This document shows, one piece after another, positions 21,004-31,853 of a stretch of DNA of 64,000 nucleotides. The notes below the pieces were generated by a model. That model ran no database searches and was not told the DNA's origin. It saw only the letters and a list, made by a program, of their open reading frames with translations. Source of the DNA: Peronospora farinosa (taxonomy: Eukaryota; Oomycota; Peronosporomycetes; Peronosporales; Peronosporaceae). Both the position numbers and the translations under genes were made by a program. The stretch covers positions 62,001 to 126,000 of the forward strand of contig CANTFK010000807.1 in assembly GCA_947646735.1 (NCBI GenBank), in the 5' to 3' direction. Positions within the stretch are counted from its first letter, which is position 1. Every line of letters begins with the position of its first letter.

Positions 21004-21689
21004 AATGTCACGACTTTCTTACCCATTGTAGATTCAGTATTTGAAGAATGGTTAAAAAGCTAAAGTTGTCAGCTTTAATCAAGGTCACAACGCTCACTAT
21101 AGGGATTTCCCATCAGTAGCCAGCCAGGAAAACGATAGATGTAGCAGCAGCCAATTAGTTTGTCAATATATTAGGTGGGACATTTCACGTGAATTTTTTT
21201 AAGGTGATGTTAAAAATTCTTTCGCAGGTTCACAAACAAAAAAATAATACAATTTCATTTTTCTTTAAATGGCAAGGTTTAAAAAGTTCCATCTATTTTC
21301 ATACAATGAGGCTAGCGGATTCACAACTTTAACTGTTGACCGACAGGCCAGAAAAGCGAACTTGATAATGTATTGGGGCAATCGATTACATAGGTAGTTA
21401 TAGGAAAATTACATAATATCATAAGTAGTCATATGTCAGTATCCTAGTAGAGGATACTGCGCGTCTTTTTATTATTGGGGTGCCAGACCCAATAATTAGC
21501 CAATAATAAATTGACTTCCGTATGAGTGATTACCATGAGCTAGGAAACACATTTGCACTTATGGGAATTTAAACTAAACAAAAATAACACAGACTTACAT
21601 TTACATGTTCATCGAGAGCGCTTCTTTAACGCCCTTTTAGTGTTGAAGTGTAACGGGTCCTTATCCCGTATACCTCGTAGCACTTGTTG
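21004..21689. other. AT-rich spacer between element A and gag fragment
   Basis: No gene recognised. Probably degraded transposon sequence. Confidence 0.4.
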
Positions 21690-22045
21690 GTCCTTCCAAT
21701 GACCAGATCTGAGATGAACATGGACGAGTCTTCGGTGGCTGCAGCGGTCTCGCTGGAGCCTTCTGACTTCTTTCATCTCATCACCTCGGTGGAGTGGCAG
21801 ACACAACACCGCCTCGCGGTGGTGTCTGGTGAATCTATCGTGACGTCGCTGCACGCTCGATGATCAACGTGCCTCCATACTAGACTTTATGGTGCGCGAG
21901 CTCGCCGAAGAAAATCGGCGAGTATTGACTCCCTCGCGCACTTTGCACCATGACGCTATCAAGATGGAGACGTCAACATACTCGGGCGATGGTCCGAATC
22001 ATCTCTACCTTAACCGCTGATTTCGCGAGGTGAATATTGCAATGC
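21690..22045 (+). pseudogene. Ty3/Gypsy gag N-terminal fragment
   Basis: Plus-strand frames read MTRSEMNMDESSVAAAVS, then ELAEENRRVLTPSRTLHHDA and IKMETSTYSGDGPNHLYLNR, a gag start of the kind common in oomycete Gypsy elements. Stops and frameshifts are present. It ends at the position where gag continues, inverted, at 23220 downward. Confidence 0.6.
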
Positions 22046-22770
22046 AAGCCTAGGACATCCAGCTAGTTTTCGGCTGTACAAGGCTATGCGCCAAGTTCTA
22101 TATTGGCCCGGCATGGAAGCGACCATTGTAGACTTAATCAAGACATGCTTGGTGTGCAAGCGTGCAAAAGTGCATGGCAAAGAAGACTATGTTCTACTGT
22201 CGCCAAGGATTATGCTAACCGTTGACCCCATTTGATGTGTTTCATGTTAATCTCCTTGGGGCCATACGACAACAGAAACTACTGAATAACCAGAATTGAT
22301 TAGGGAACAAGGTGCCTGGAAGTGGGGGTCCTAGCAAACAAGTTGGCGCTCACAACGGCAGAAAATTTTGATCGCGAGTGGCTATGTCGTTGCCATCGAC
22401 CACGAGAAGTCATCCACGATCAAGGTACCGAATTTACTGGTACAGATTATCAGAAACTTTTACACAGCTATGGTATCGAGGTGAACACGATCTCAGCGAA
22501 AAACCCTCAAGCAAACGCTATATGTGAGCGGGTTCATCTAGAGATCCTGAACATTATTTGCTGCTATGAGAATTTTGACTGGAAAAAAGCAACCCACTGC
22601 GCTGCTTTTGTTGTGCGTGCTAGTTGCCACAGCGTTCTGAATGCATCACCATGCCAGCTGATTATCAGGCAAGAATGACATCACGTCGAATATACGAAGC
22701 TAGTTGGAGCTACCACGAGAGGACTCGATTGCGTCGAGTTCTATTGGCTCTGGACAAAACGTCCGAGATT
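22046..22770 (+). pseudogene. Integrase fragment of family D (plus copy)
   Basis: Reads LYKAMRQVLYWPGMEATIVD, then LIKTCLVCKRAKVHGKEDY (zinc-binding end) and HDQGTEFTGTDYQKLLHSYG, ISAKNPQANAICERVHLEIL (DDE core: the D in HDQGTEF and the E in ICERVH are visible). Stops near 22230-22300 disable it. Nearly identical to the minus copies at 30519-31190 and 59940-60571. Confidence 0.78.
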
Positions 22771-22771
22771 G

Positions 22772-23225
22772 TTATGACGCTTCGTGCAAGTACGGTGACG
22801 CGACAGTGTAATGTCCACAAAGCGCGAGGGCGAATGAACCCTTAAGGGATATTTGTCCAAAACGTGTGAGGTAGCAACGTGTCATGCCCTTCTGCATACA
22901 GACAATAAAGACATGAACTTGTGAGGCCATTTCAGTTGGCTGCGTGAAAATGCACGAAGCGAGATGTCGTGTCTTCTGTAAGTAGTCACACATCGACAGC
23001 TTGCCCTGTCGGAGCGAGAAGAAGGCTACACGCAAACGAAATTCATCTTGAGGAGGCTCGAAAGTCAGTCGTAAGTCACGCTAAATATCGTCTAGCGTAG
23101 GAAACGCCGAATCATCTACGACGAGCTTCTCGAGAGCCCATTCCTTCGATTTTCCAGCAAGCCGAGACAGCAAAAAATTAACCTTGGCTGTCAGGTAGTC
23201 AATTAATCTTGACGCAATGACACGC
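22772..23225 (-). pseudogene. Ty3/Gypsy gag C-terminal fragment
   Basis: The minus strand reads [40 protein letters not shown], then LTFEPPQDEFRLRVAFFSLR and QGKLSMCDYLQKTRHLASCI. One stop lies before RDLRLTF. It appears to be the continuation of the gag fragment at 21690-22045, now inverted and separated by family-D sequence. Confidence 0.65.
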
Positions 23226-23309
23226 CTTTGGCTGGCGATGTAGGAAAAAATGAGAATGAGATGAATGAAACAACCATAAGTCGCATCGTGCTTAACCTAA
23301 GGTGCTGTT

Positions 23310-23696
23310 ATAACCTGTCTACTGTGGCATGTCAGACACTCCCAACTGGTTCATGTCATAAACTGTCTGTCATACCAACTGGCATGTCATACACCCTCCA
23401 CGAAGCAATAGGCTTAGCACGAAAAGATGCGTCGAATACTAACTCGTTCAGTTGAGGCACCTTTGGAGATTGTGACTATTCCATTGTTGTGAACATTACG
23501 TATCGGATGTGGTCCGTGCGAAACTGTATGTAATTTGGCGCAAAAGGTTTGGGAACACGAAGCATGATGTTATCACCGGGGTTGTAGAAGTGTTCCAATC
23601 GCTTGCTGTTTTCACTAGTATTGGCTGCTAGGATCGCTTTGGAACGTCGCTTGGATAGATGGCGGCAAATCATTAGGCCGCGACATTCGCAATCCC
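23310..23696 (-). pseudogene. Integrase C-terminus and LTR start of family D (second copy)
   Basis: Minus-strand SKRRSKAILAANTSENSKRL and EHFYNPGDNIMLRVPKPFAP match the C-terminal part of family D integrase at 30099-30488. The LTR begins in reverse at about 23395 with TGTATGACATGCCAGTTGG. Confidence 0.72.
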
Positions 23697-24172
23697 AACA
23701 TGATGAAGTGTTTTCGTTGTGGCAAGACAGGCCATCGTGCGGCTGTCTGTCGAGCACCTGCGCCGGCGACTAGAACGCAGCTGTATTCACGAGTAGATGC
23801 TGTGTCGTCGGTGGTCCCGACAAAAAACCAAGCGGTTCCAGTAGGCGCAGGGCGATCTACTGGCAGAAATGGAGCCCCGAGTACTCAGGTGGTAGCTCGG
23901 GCTCCTAGCCCCAAAGTGATCCATACTCACTTTAATGCCACCACCATGCGCGATGATTCGAGACATTATTTCGTGCACCCTGTATTGTCTCTTCTCCCGT
24001 CGACTGTCACGGTTCGAGAAGGTCCAGGTGACATCGTTGTCAAACTTGCCGATGGACAACCAAAACGTGTCCCGCGTAAAACAGTGTTTTACCGTACACT
24101 TTCGACGGTTTCCAGAGTAACCACGAATTTTTGGTGTATGAGATGAATTATACATTTGATTGCATATTTAGA
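23697..24172 (+). pseudogene. Element E gag zinc knuckle and protease remnant
   Basis: MMKCFRCGKTGHRAAVC is a clean CX2CX4HX4C knuckle. Downstream, VKLADGQPKRVPRKTVFY, then (after a frameshift) HEFLVYEMNYTFDCI resemble the region before the LGMPWL motif of retropepsins in Gypsy elements. The DSGA active-site motif was not found in frame. Confidence 0.65.
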
Positions 24173-24260
24173 TACCGTGGCTGTCACGGTATCAGCCGAT
24201 GATATCGTGGCTGTCACGGTATCAGCCGAAGATAGATTGGCTATCTCGGTCCGTCAAACG
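24171..24260 (+). repeat. 30-bp tandem repeat, about three copies
   Basis: GATACCGTGGCTGTCACGGT followed by ATCAGCC and a GAT/GAA codon repeats at 24171 and 24201; a third decayed copy starts at 24231. In one frame it encodes the decapeptide D(T/I)VAVTVSA(D/E). Confidence 0.75.
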
Positions 24261-25012
24261 ACGAAGCGGATATGACGTCAGTGAAGTGTTCACTCATTTG
24301 TTGGTCGCGTCATCCAATTAGCCTCACGTCAGGGTCGTGAACAAACTAGACACGACTAGTGGTCAACACAGAGAGAGCGATGACCTTCTGTGCGCGGTAT
24401 TTTCTGTTACACTGATGGAGCCACAGAACGAGCGGTCGAGCAGAGACTTTCGTATACAAGCACATCGGTCGAGCAGAGACTCCGATTAATTTCAGGGCGG
24501 TCTAGCAGTGGCTCCCGCAAACACACACTTCGATCAAGCAGCGGCTTTCGAGTGTCACCGAGGCGGTCGAGAATGAGCTCCCGCATTCCAGTGAGTCAGT
24601 CGAAGATGATCTTCCGCCTCTCATTGACGAAAAGGGGCGGACTATGGATCCGCATGAGACCGACGTGTTGGAGACAGAGCTAGAGGGAGGGGGTACATCA
24701 TCTTCCTGTGAGAGCGACGTGCCAGTCTCAATCATGGGGCTCAAGACGCAAGTGAACGGAAAGAAAGGAGCACGCCGATCACCGAGACGACGCCGATCAC
24801 TGAGACGACGCCACTCACGTCAAGTTGCTGATGCAGATGATTCTGTAGTGACGGAATCCGTATGCGCGCTTGAATATGTAGAGATATCTACACATCGTGG
24901 CCGCTACATCAAGGTAGTGAGCCCTCTGTTCACTGCTGCAGAGATCACATCTCTGTCAGCTCTTTCATGGAAAGATTTCCTTTACGACCTCAAAGCCGGC
25001 GTCATCTAGCAA

Positions 25013-25860
25013 GTGTGCGTCGTTTCAGCCGCCAAAGCAGCCAGTGAAGAAGTTCTGGAGGCTTGCTCAAAGAGCGCCGAGCCTAAATCAGCGCGCGAAG
25101 AACGCTTCGCGGCACAGTCTTGGGATGCTGTTTGTGCTTCGGGCAACCCTGTCTACGATATCGCCCGTGAGTACGCCGATATCTTTCCGCAGAAAGTTTC
25201 TGCTAAACTTCCAGCGGATCGTCGGGTGCGGCACGAGATAGATCGCGTGCCAGGAACGAAGTATTGCGTGACGCAGCAGTGGCCGTTAAGCGCATGAATC
25301 AAGTCATCGCTATTGATAAATTTATCGAGGGTCACCGTAAAGCTGGCCATGTCCGCGAGAGTATCTCGCCACATACGAACCCGACTTTCGGCTTAAAGGA
25401 AAACACCGGCGGTTGGCGCATTGTGCACCTTTTATTAAGCTGAATACCGCCACGATCCCGCCTACAACGCCGATTTCTAAAAAAGAATTTTTTTTGGATT
25501 TTATGTTTCTAAACACGGTATGCGATACCATTGTATATTTTAAGTGCCATAGATCTGACAAACGGTTTCTATCGTATCCTCGCGAGGGACAATGACATCC
25601 CGTTCACTGCGATTAGCACTTCAAGCGGGATGCTTTGGGAGTGGTCAGTCATGCCACAAGGTCTTAATAACGCTCCAGCTACGGTCAATTAAATGGTGAC
25701 ACAAGTACTTCGTTCACTTCGCGACTTTGCACCGAGCTACTTTGACGACATTTTTGTTCACAGCCGTGCTGAGCAACTGATTAGGGCTACGGAGGTACAC
25801 CTTTGACACTTGAAGCAGTTGTTTCAAGTTATGCGGGAAAATAAATGTATGCTAATTTGA
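25013..25860 (+). pseudogene. Element E reverse transcriptase remnant
   Basis: Fragments [65 protein letters not shown] and SYFDDIFVHSRAEQ (YFDD at 25738-25749) appear in order across three frames. Confidence 0.75.
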
Positions 25861-26089
25861 AGAGCTTCGTCTTCTGAGCCCCCGATATCTCAGTACTCGG
25901 TTGCTACGTCAGCAAGGAAGATGCCCGCGCTGATCCTGACTAGATCTCATCGATATGTTCCTGGCCAACGCCGAGGAATTAAGCTAATAACTTCAATGAC
26001 TTGGTCTGGCGAACTACTTGCATAAGTATACGAAGAATTATGCTGAGCTAATCTTGCTATTATCGACTTCTCTTGTGAAAAGATGCAGA

Positions 26090-26560
26090 ATGGTTGTGGA
26101 AGGCAGAACATCAATCTGCCTTGGACTCCGTGAAGATGAGTTTGTCCTTGGCACCAGTTCTGATGCTACATGATGACTCTAAGCCATTTCACGTCGTATG
26201 TTACGCAAACAATTTCACTATAGAATTTACCCTCATGCAATTTCACGACGAGGCTCGCGAGCGCGTCGTGAGCTTTCAATCACGACAAATGAAACCTGCC
26301 AAGAAAAATTCACCGGGAAACGACAAGGAACTTCTGGATATGCGCTACGCGAATATAAAACTCAAAGTGTATTTGCTCGAGGAAAAGATGTTTTCCATCT
26401 ACAAAGATCACGCATCGTTGTGTACCTTTGTCAAGAGTCCTCACTTGTCCCAGCGTATGGCACGGTGGTTGTAATTTTTTGCCGAGTATGATTTTGTGGT
26501 GCTCTGCAAGAATAACATTCTCGCTGGCGCGCTTTCTCTTCGTCCTGATTACGATTCTCG
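26090..26560 (+). pseudogene. Element E RNase H remnant
   Basis: WKAEHQSALDSVKMSLSLAP, PFHVVCYANNFTIEFTL, ERVVSFQSRQMKPAKKNSPG and VKSPHLSQRMARWL match the Gypsy RNase H order in element C. The DASD motif has become YANN, so the first catalytic Asp is lost. Confidence 0.72.
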
Positions 26561-26828
26561 GCGCGACATGGGTCATCAAACAGAGAGTGTTGATAATGAC
26601 GATGATATCTGTGCGTGTTGCATTGAGCTGAGTCTCAATGCGATGATCTCGATATCCGTGGTGTCGATCCGAACTCAGATCGCTGAATCTTTTGCGAATA
26701 ATTTCTTCTATGTGGTAATCATTAATATATTATAGACACGCTACTCTTGAAGTTGACGAAACTAACACGCGATAACATCAAGCGTTACGCGCTTGACGGG
26801 CCGTTGCTAAAGGACACGATGGACGTCT

Positions 26829-27647
26829 TTGATTTCCCGCGTGTCATCATCCCTGCTGATGACGACCTTCGAGCCTGATTGGTTCAGGAGTTTCACGACA
26901 GTCCAGCTGGCGGACACCTGGGTCGCGAAAAGACGTTTGCGGCTATTTCTCGCGTGTTTTTCTGGCCGCGAATGTATAGGTACATCCAGAAATGGGTGCG
27001 CTACTGTGAAACCTGTCAGCGTGTGAAGTTCGCGCCGTCTTCACAAGCCCCATTGCGTCCGCTTCCAATTTCTTTGGAAGACTGGCGTTCAGTCAGCATG
27101 CAATTTTATGTTTAGACTTCCACCGGATGAACTGAAACGCACGGGCGTTTTGGTTCTAGTGGATCGATTCAGCAAAATGGTGCATTTTGCTCCGGTCTCC
27201 GCCCATGTTTCGGCGGAGAAGATAGCGAAGATCTTCATTGATCTTATCTCCCGACATCACGGCTTGCCAAAATCTATTGTTTCGGACCGTTACCCACGTT
27301 TCATTTCGGCTTTCTGGGACAAATTATTACAGCTATTAGTCACGCGGTTTCTTATGTCTACGGCAGCCCACCCAGAGACGGATGGGCAAACGGAGCGTGT
27401 GAACAGAGTGCTCGAAGATGTCTTGCGTAGTAATGCAACATCGTTCGCGTCATGGAGCTCGTTTCTTCTACTTGCAGAGCTTGCAATTAAAAATGCTGTC
27501 CATGCGTCAACCGGGTTGACGCCCTTTCGTGAAAAGTGCGAGGCATCCTCGCGTTCCGTCGCTTCTTGCTCTCTCAGCTTCAGAGCACTTAGTCTTACAG
27601 CTTGGTGGGGGGAGTATCTACGGATGGAATTGCGCCGAATCTATTGA
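26829..27647 (+). pseudogene. Element E integrase remnant
   Basis: HHCC zinc-binding region (HDSPAGGHLGREKTF, CETCQRVKFAP), then VLVLVDRFSKMVHFAPVS, GLPKSIVSDRYPRFISAFW and HPETDGQTERVNRVLEDVL. A stop after SVSMQFYV and a frameshift break it. Confidence 0.75.
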
Positions 27648-28009
27648 TAATTACGATGAGAATAAGGTTGCTGACGATGCAGCCAATGCTGTTTTTTGTG
27701 GCAACGGCATATCGACTCCTGATGTGATGCATTCCATCGCGTCTCCCGTTGCTACTTTTTTTCCTAAAGAGGACTCGTCGCCTGTAAGTTCGGCTGCAGT
27801 TACCGAACTTCTGCTATTACGACCAGTAATCACGCGTTTTGTGCGTGATGCATTACAAGAGTCAGTAGATAAGCAAAATGAGAATGCAGACAAAAGAGGT
27901 CGATAGAATATGTTAACATTATAAGAAAGTGATAAGATTATTATTATCAGCAAGTGAATTACCGAACACCTCAGTGACGAATTTGGGCGCTAGAAGTTAG
28001 CCTCAAGAT

Positions 28010-28560
28010 ATATTGGCCCATTTCAGGTTATTAAGGTGCATGGTGACGCTTACACGCTAAATATACCTACATCTATGCGTTTGCACCCGACGTTCTACGT
28101 CGGGCGACTCAAGGCTTACTTACCGGCTTTTCTGTGCTGGCTCAAAGCCCGACACCTCTTGGCGAAGACGCTGACGACGACTGGGTCTGAACCTTTCCGA
28201 ACGCGTGCAGACTCGATCTGCTGGGGTCCTCCACACGCAGTCGTCTCAAGTTGACGTAAGCGCTCAGCCAGCACCCGCTGCTCTCTTCGAGTACGCTCAG
28301 CAGCCTCAGTCGCAGCAACCGCACGATCTTGAACTCTGTCAGCTATCTTGCGAGCATCAAGTAGTGCGTTCTTCTCGACCACAGCGCGAAGTAGGTGAAG
28401 CTTGTCATTCGACTGTACAGACGCCCGATTGCGAGAATCGGCGCTCATCGCCGGAGGACTTCCGTCGTGATTCTCCTCCTCCCTTGATTGATGCATCGGG
28501 TGTGCGACGCTGGATCGTTAATTAAATTGTAGATCACGTGAACTACAAGTCCCAGGCGCT
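28010..28560 (+). pseudogene. Element E integrase C-terminus and chromodomain start
   Basis: GDAYTLNIPTSMRLHPTFYV then GRLKAYL is the integrase end. About 400 bp later PPPLIDASGVRRWIVN corresponds to PPSLLDAQGNLQFHVERLL at the chromodomain start in element C, after which homology is lost. Confidence 0.6.
28116..28496 (-). CDS. Antisense coiled-coil frame of element E (fragment)
   Basis: A 126-codon minus-strand frame opposite the integrase tail. It is strongly helical with heptads (DARKIADRVQDRAVAATEAA, ERTRREQRVLAERLRQLET), in the same position and orientation as the coiled-coil end of the antisense genes in elements C and B. No ATG context could be tested. Probably a fragment of the same antisense gene class. 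Confidence 0.45.
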   Translation of the reverse strand: MHQSREEENHDGSPPAMSADSRNRASVQSNDKLHLLRAVVEKNALLDARKIADRVQDRAVAATEAAERTRREQRVLAERLRQLETTACGGPQQIESARVRKGSDPVVVSVFAKRCRALSQHRKAGK

Positions 28561-28589
28561 GCCTCGGCGCCCACGAAGAACCATGCGAT

Positions 28590-29650
28590 AAACATTACAG
28601 GGTTTGCTGGTTGGGATATTCGCTGGCGGAAGATAGAATGTTGCAGACTATTACACGGTCCATCAAAAAGTATGTGTCAGAGGTGGACCAGAAAGACTGG
28701 GATGCCTATGCAGAAAGGATCACTTTCGCGTTGAATATGGCACATGATCGGATCCGAAAGGAGACACCATTCTCCTTGGTACAGGGCTGGGATGCTCAAA
28801 GTACTCTAGAAGCCACCATACCGTTGAGCAGCACCAATCGGCGTGAATGTGACCCCGCCGATGGCGATATAGCGTGCAGCGTCAGTATCGCAGAGCGAGA
28901 GAACAGGTCAACAAAATATTGCGATCAGCGATGGAAGGTCAAGCGCAGGTCCACAATGAGGATGTGGTTGATGGAAATATTGATGTATAGTCCCAAGTAT
29001 GGTTATACTTGGACCGGGTCAAAGAGGACTATGCTCGAAAGCTGGCACATCTATGGCATGGGCGTTCCGAGTATAGTAACTAGTCGGTGACAATGTCGTT
29101 CGCTTAGTCATCAGTAGGACAGACTACCGTATAAAGCCTTTAATACACATTTCGAAGTTGAATCTGGTCCAGCAATACCCTGATAGGCCAGATACTGTAC
29201 TGGTGGTAGACGAAGCGGGTCGGGTAGATTTTGATGAGGTTCTATTGCCAGAAGACCTCTGGGCTGCGGAGCTGGAAGAAAACGAATGCGAAGTGGAGAA
29301 AAGTCTAGACAGACGTATGGTAAGGAAAACTCGTTACGGACGGATCCAGTGTGAATACCCTGGTGCAGTGAAAAGGATATCCTGACCCGTCATGGTTGGA
29401 TGAGGTGAACCTCAACTGCGGAGGATTGCTTAGGGACTATGAGCGCAGGATGGCTACTCGGAACCGATTCGAGGCAATGCAGAGTTATAAGGAGTAGTGG
29501 AGAGAGTTCACCTTGGGTAGTCCAAGATGATGCAAGAAGGAGGCGGTATTTGCTATACATTCACGATTGGGTCAAGTTAGATATTCAAGAGTGCGGCAGC
29601 ACAGAAGAAAATGCGAAGTATTGTGAAGCCCCGAAGGTCCAAGGCTCCGC
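28590..29650 (+). pseudogene. Integrase C-terminal remnant of another Ty3/Gypsy family
   Basis: LAEDRMLQTITRSIKKYVSE, DQKDWDAYAERITFALNMAH and RKETPFSLVQGWDAQSTLEA belong to a distinct oomycete Gypsy lineage (integrase end with HGWDPRSTLEAT-like motif). The next segments (YPDRPDTVLVVDEAGRVDFD, EVLLPEDLWAAELEENECEV) are interrupted by stops. Confidence 0.65.
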
Positions 29651-29659
29651 GTAAAACGG

Positions 29660-30035
29660 ATATAAGGTGGTTACACAAAAGGCTACGGTGTTCGAAACCA
29701 TAGTCCAAGAGGTGGCTAGCAGTGGGACCATAGTCTCCCAGTTTCGCATTTCGCAATTGAAGCGTGACTCTGCGCTTTTAAGTGGTAGAGTCTAGCAAAG
29801 ATACTATGGTCATTGGACGGGATTTGTTGCAAGCGCTGGGAATTACGATAAATTTTTGAGACCGAACAGTACAATGGAAGGGGAGTGTATAACAATTGAC
29901 ACTGGATAGATTATAAACGCACCGCTCACACCAACCGACACAGAGTGTTTAGAGGAGTATAAAGAGCTAGCGGATTCAGCTGCTGATCCAAAGGACTTGC
30001 TTCCAGAACATCTCGATACCGATGTCTCGAGGAAT
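29660..30035 (+). pseudogene. Retroelement protease/RT-start remnant
   Basis: TMVIGRDLLQALGITINF resembles the end of a Gypsy retropepsin (IIGRDL..LGI.I.F), followed after stops by PTDTECLEEYKELADSAADP. It is cut by the LTR-proximal end of element D at about 30035. Confidence 0.5.
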
Positions 30036-31189
30036 TATTTGGACTGTCAACTGTGACATGTCAGATACTCTCAAATGGTTCATGTCACAAACTGTCTGTC
30101 ATACCAACTGGAATGACATACACACCCATGAAGCACTAGGCTTAGCACGAAAAGATGCGTCGAATACTAACTCGTTCAGTCGACGCACCTTTGGCGATTG
30201 TGACGATTCAATTGTTGTGAACATTACGTATCGGATGTGGTCCCTTCGAAACTGCATATAGTTTGGCTCGAAAGATTTGGGAACACGGAGCATGATGTGA
30301 TCACCGGGGTTGTAGAAGTGTTCCAATCGCTTGCTGTTTTCACGATTATTGGCTGCTAGAATCGCTTCGAAACGTCGTTTGGATAGATAGCTCCAACTAG
30401 CTTTGTATAGTCGACGTGATATCATGTCTTGTCTGAAAAGCAGTTGGCCTGGCGATGCATTCAGAGCGCTGTGGTAAATAGCACGCACAGCAAAAGCAGC
30501 GTTTTGGATTGCTTTTTTCAGTCAAAATCCTCATAGCAGCAAATAATGTTCAGGATCTCTAGATGAACCCGCTCATATATAGCGTTTGCTTGAGGGTTTT
30601 TCGCTGAGATCGTGTTCACCTCGATACCATAGCTGTGTAAAAGTTTCTGATAATCTGTACCAGTAAATTCGGTACCTTGATCGTGGATGACTTCTCGTGG
30701 TCGATGCAACGACATAGCCACTCGCGATCAAAATTTTCTGCCGTTGTGAGCTCCAACTTGTTTGCTAGGACCCCCACTTCCAGACACCTTGTTCCCTAAT
30801 CAATTCATGGTTATTCAGTAGTTTCTGTTGTCGTATGGACCAATGAGATTAACATGAAACACATCAAATAGGGTCAACGGTTAGCATAATCCTTGGCGAC
30901 AGTAGAACATAGTCTTCTTTGCCACCATGCACTTTTGCACGCTTGCACACCAAGCATGTCTTGATTAAGTCTACAATGGTCGCTTCCATGCTGGGCCAAT
31001 ATAGAACTTGGCGCATAGCCTTGTACAAACGTTCACTAGCTGTATGTCCTAGGCTCGTATAATTTCAATGTACTTAGTCACCATGGAACGTGGATGGAAT
31101 AATTACTCGTTTTGGTATGTCACCAAATTACATCCAAGAAGAGGAACAATCTGATAATCCGGTTTCTGTTTGCCTAAAGGACATGATGA
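30036..31189 (-). mobile_element. Element D (Ty3/Gypsy), 3' half: integrase and LTR start
   Basis: Minus strand. Integrase includes HDQGTEFTGTDYQKLLHSYG, NPQANAIYERVHLEILNIIC (30721-30518) and SKRRFEAILAANNRENSKRL, EHFYNPGDHIMLRVPKSFEP (30488-30099). The LTR starts in reverse at about 30121 with TGTATGTCATTCCAGTTGG. The 5' half (RT and RNase H) lies at 38955-40385. Element C inserted between the two: removing C and one CTTAA restores a continuous frame across the junction. Confidence 0.85.
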
Positions 31190-31194
31190 CTTAA
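31190..31194. repeat. Target-site duplication, left copy (CTTAA)
   Basis: CTTAA immediately precedes the TGTAAC start of the 5' LTR of element C. The same five bases follow the 3' LTR at 38950-38954. Confidence 0.9.
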
Positions 31195-31793
31195 TGTAAC
31201 GTGGCTACACGACGGTTGTAGCGTCTTTCCGAGAGTTTACGGTTAAACTCTCCTTTGTATTGCATATAATGCATTATTATACTTCTCTTAGAGTATTAAG
31301 TATGAGCGTTAAAGATGCGGTATCCGGTAATACCGTATCTTATCGATTGAAACTCGATAAATCATTAACGCTGTATTAAGTACATCATACACAGATGTTT
31401 AGACGATACGTCGTTCGATAGCAAAGTCTGCATATAATAATTACTATTATAGTAATTAATCTAGTGTAGTGTACTTAGAGTAGGACTATTCATAAAATCT
31501 TAAAGCATAAATAAAATCAGTTCTCCTTTTGAGTTTAAGATCACAAGTCGTTCTGACTTGTTCTCTTGTGCACTTCGTGCGTTGGTTCTCTGAACCTCTA
31601 AGCTCTAGCTTGTTCTTGCACTCTGTGCGTTGGTTCTCTGAACCTTAAGCTTATTGCTTGCTGACTTTAAGTCGTTTAATTAGTTCCTTAAAACTAAGTG
31701 GCTTTTAGCCTTAACTCTATTTAGTTCTCTAGAACTAAGAGGATTCCAGCCAAAAGTCTTCCTCTGGCTAAAGAGCTGTGCAGCTCCGCTACA
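31195..31793 (+). repeat. 5' LTR of element C
   Basis: Starts TGTAACGTGGCTACACG and ends GCTCCGCTACA. It has internal repeats of GCGTTGGTTCTCTGAACC. Copies of this LTR type also occur at 38366-38949 and, truncated, at 60823-61101. Confidence 0.92.
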
Positions 31794-31853
31794 CTTGGTA
31801 GCACTTGTAGTCAATCCTACACCTGAGTCTTTAAAGACTGACCCTCTGTGAGG

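Larger units (their letters stand above)
23697..28560 (+). mobile_element. Ty3/Gypsy element E (5'-truncated, heavily decayed)
   Basis: In order on the plus strand: zinc-knuckle gag end, protease-like segment, repeat linker, RT with YFDD, RNase H, integrase core and C-terminal GPY-like motif, start of a chromodomain. Many frameshifts and stops. No LTRs were found: the 5' side abuts family D sequence and the 3' side stops in the chromodomain, next to yet another element. Organisation matches element C. Confidence 0.8.
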
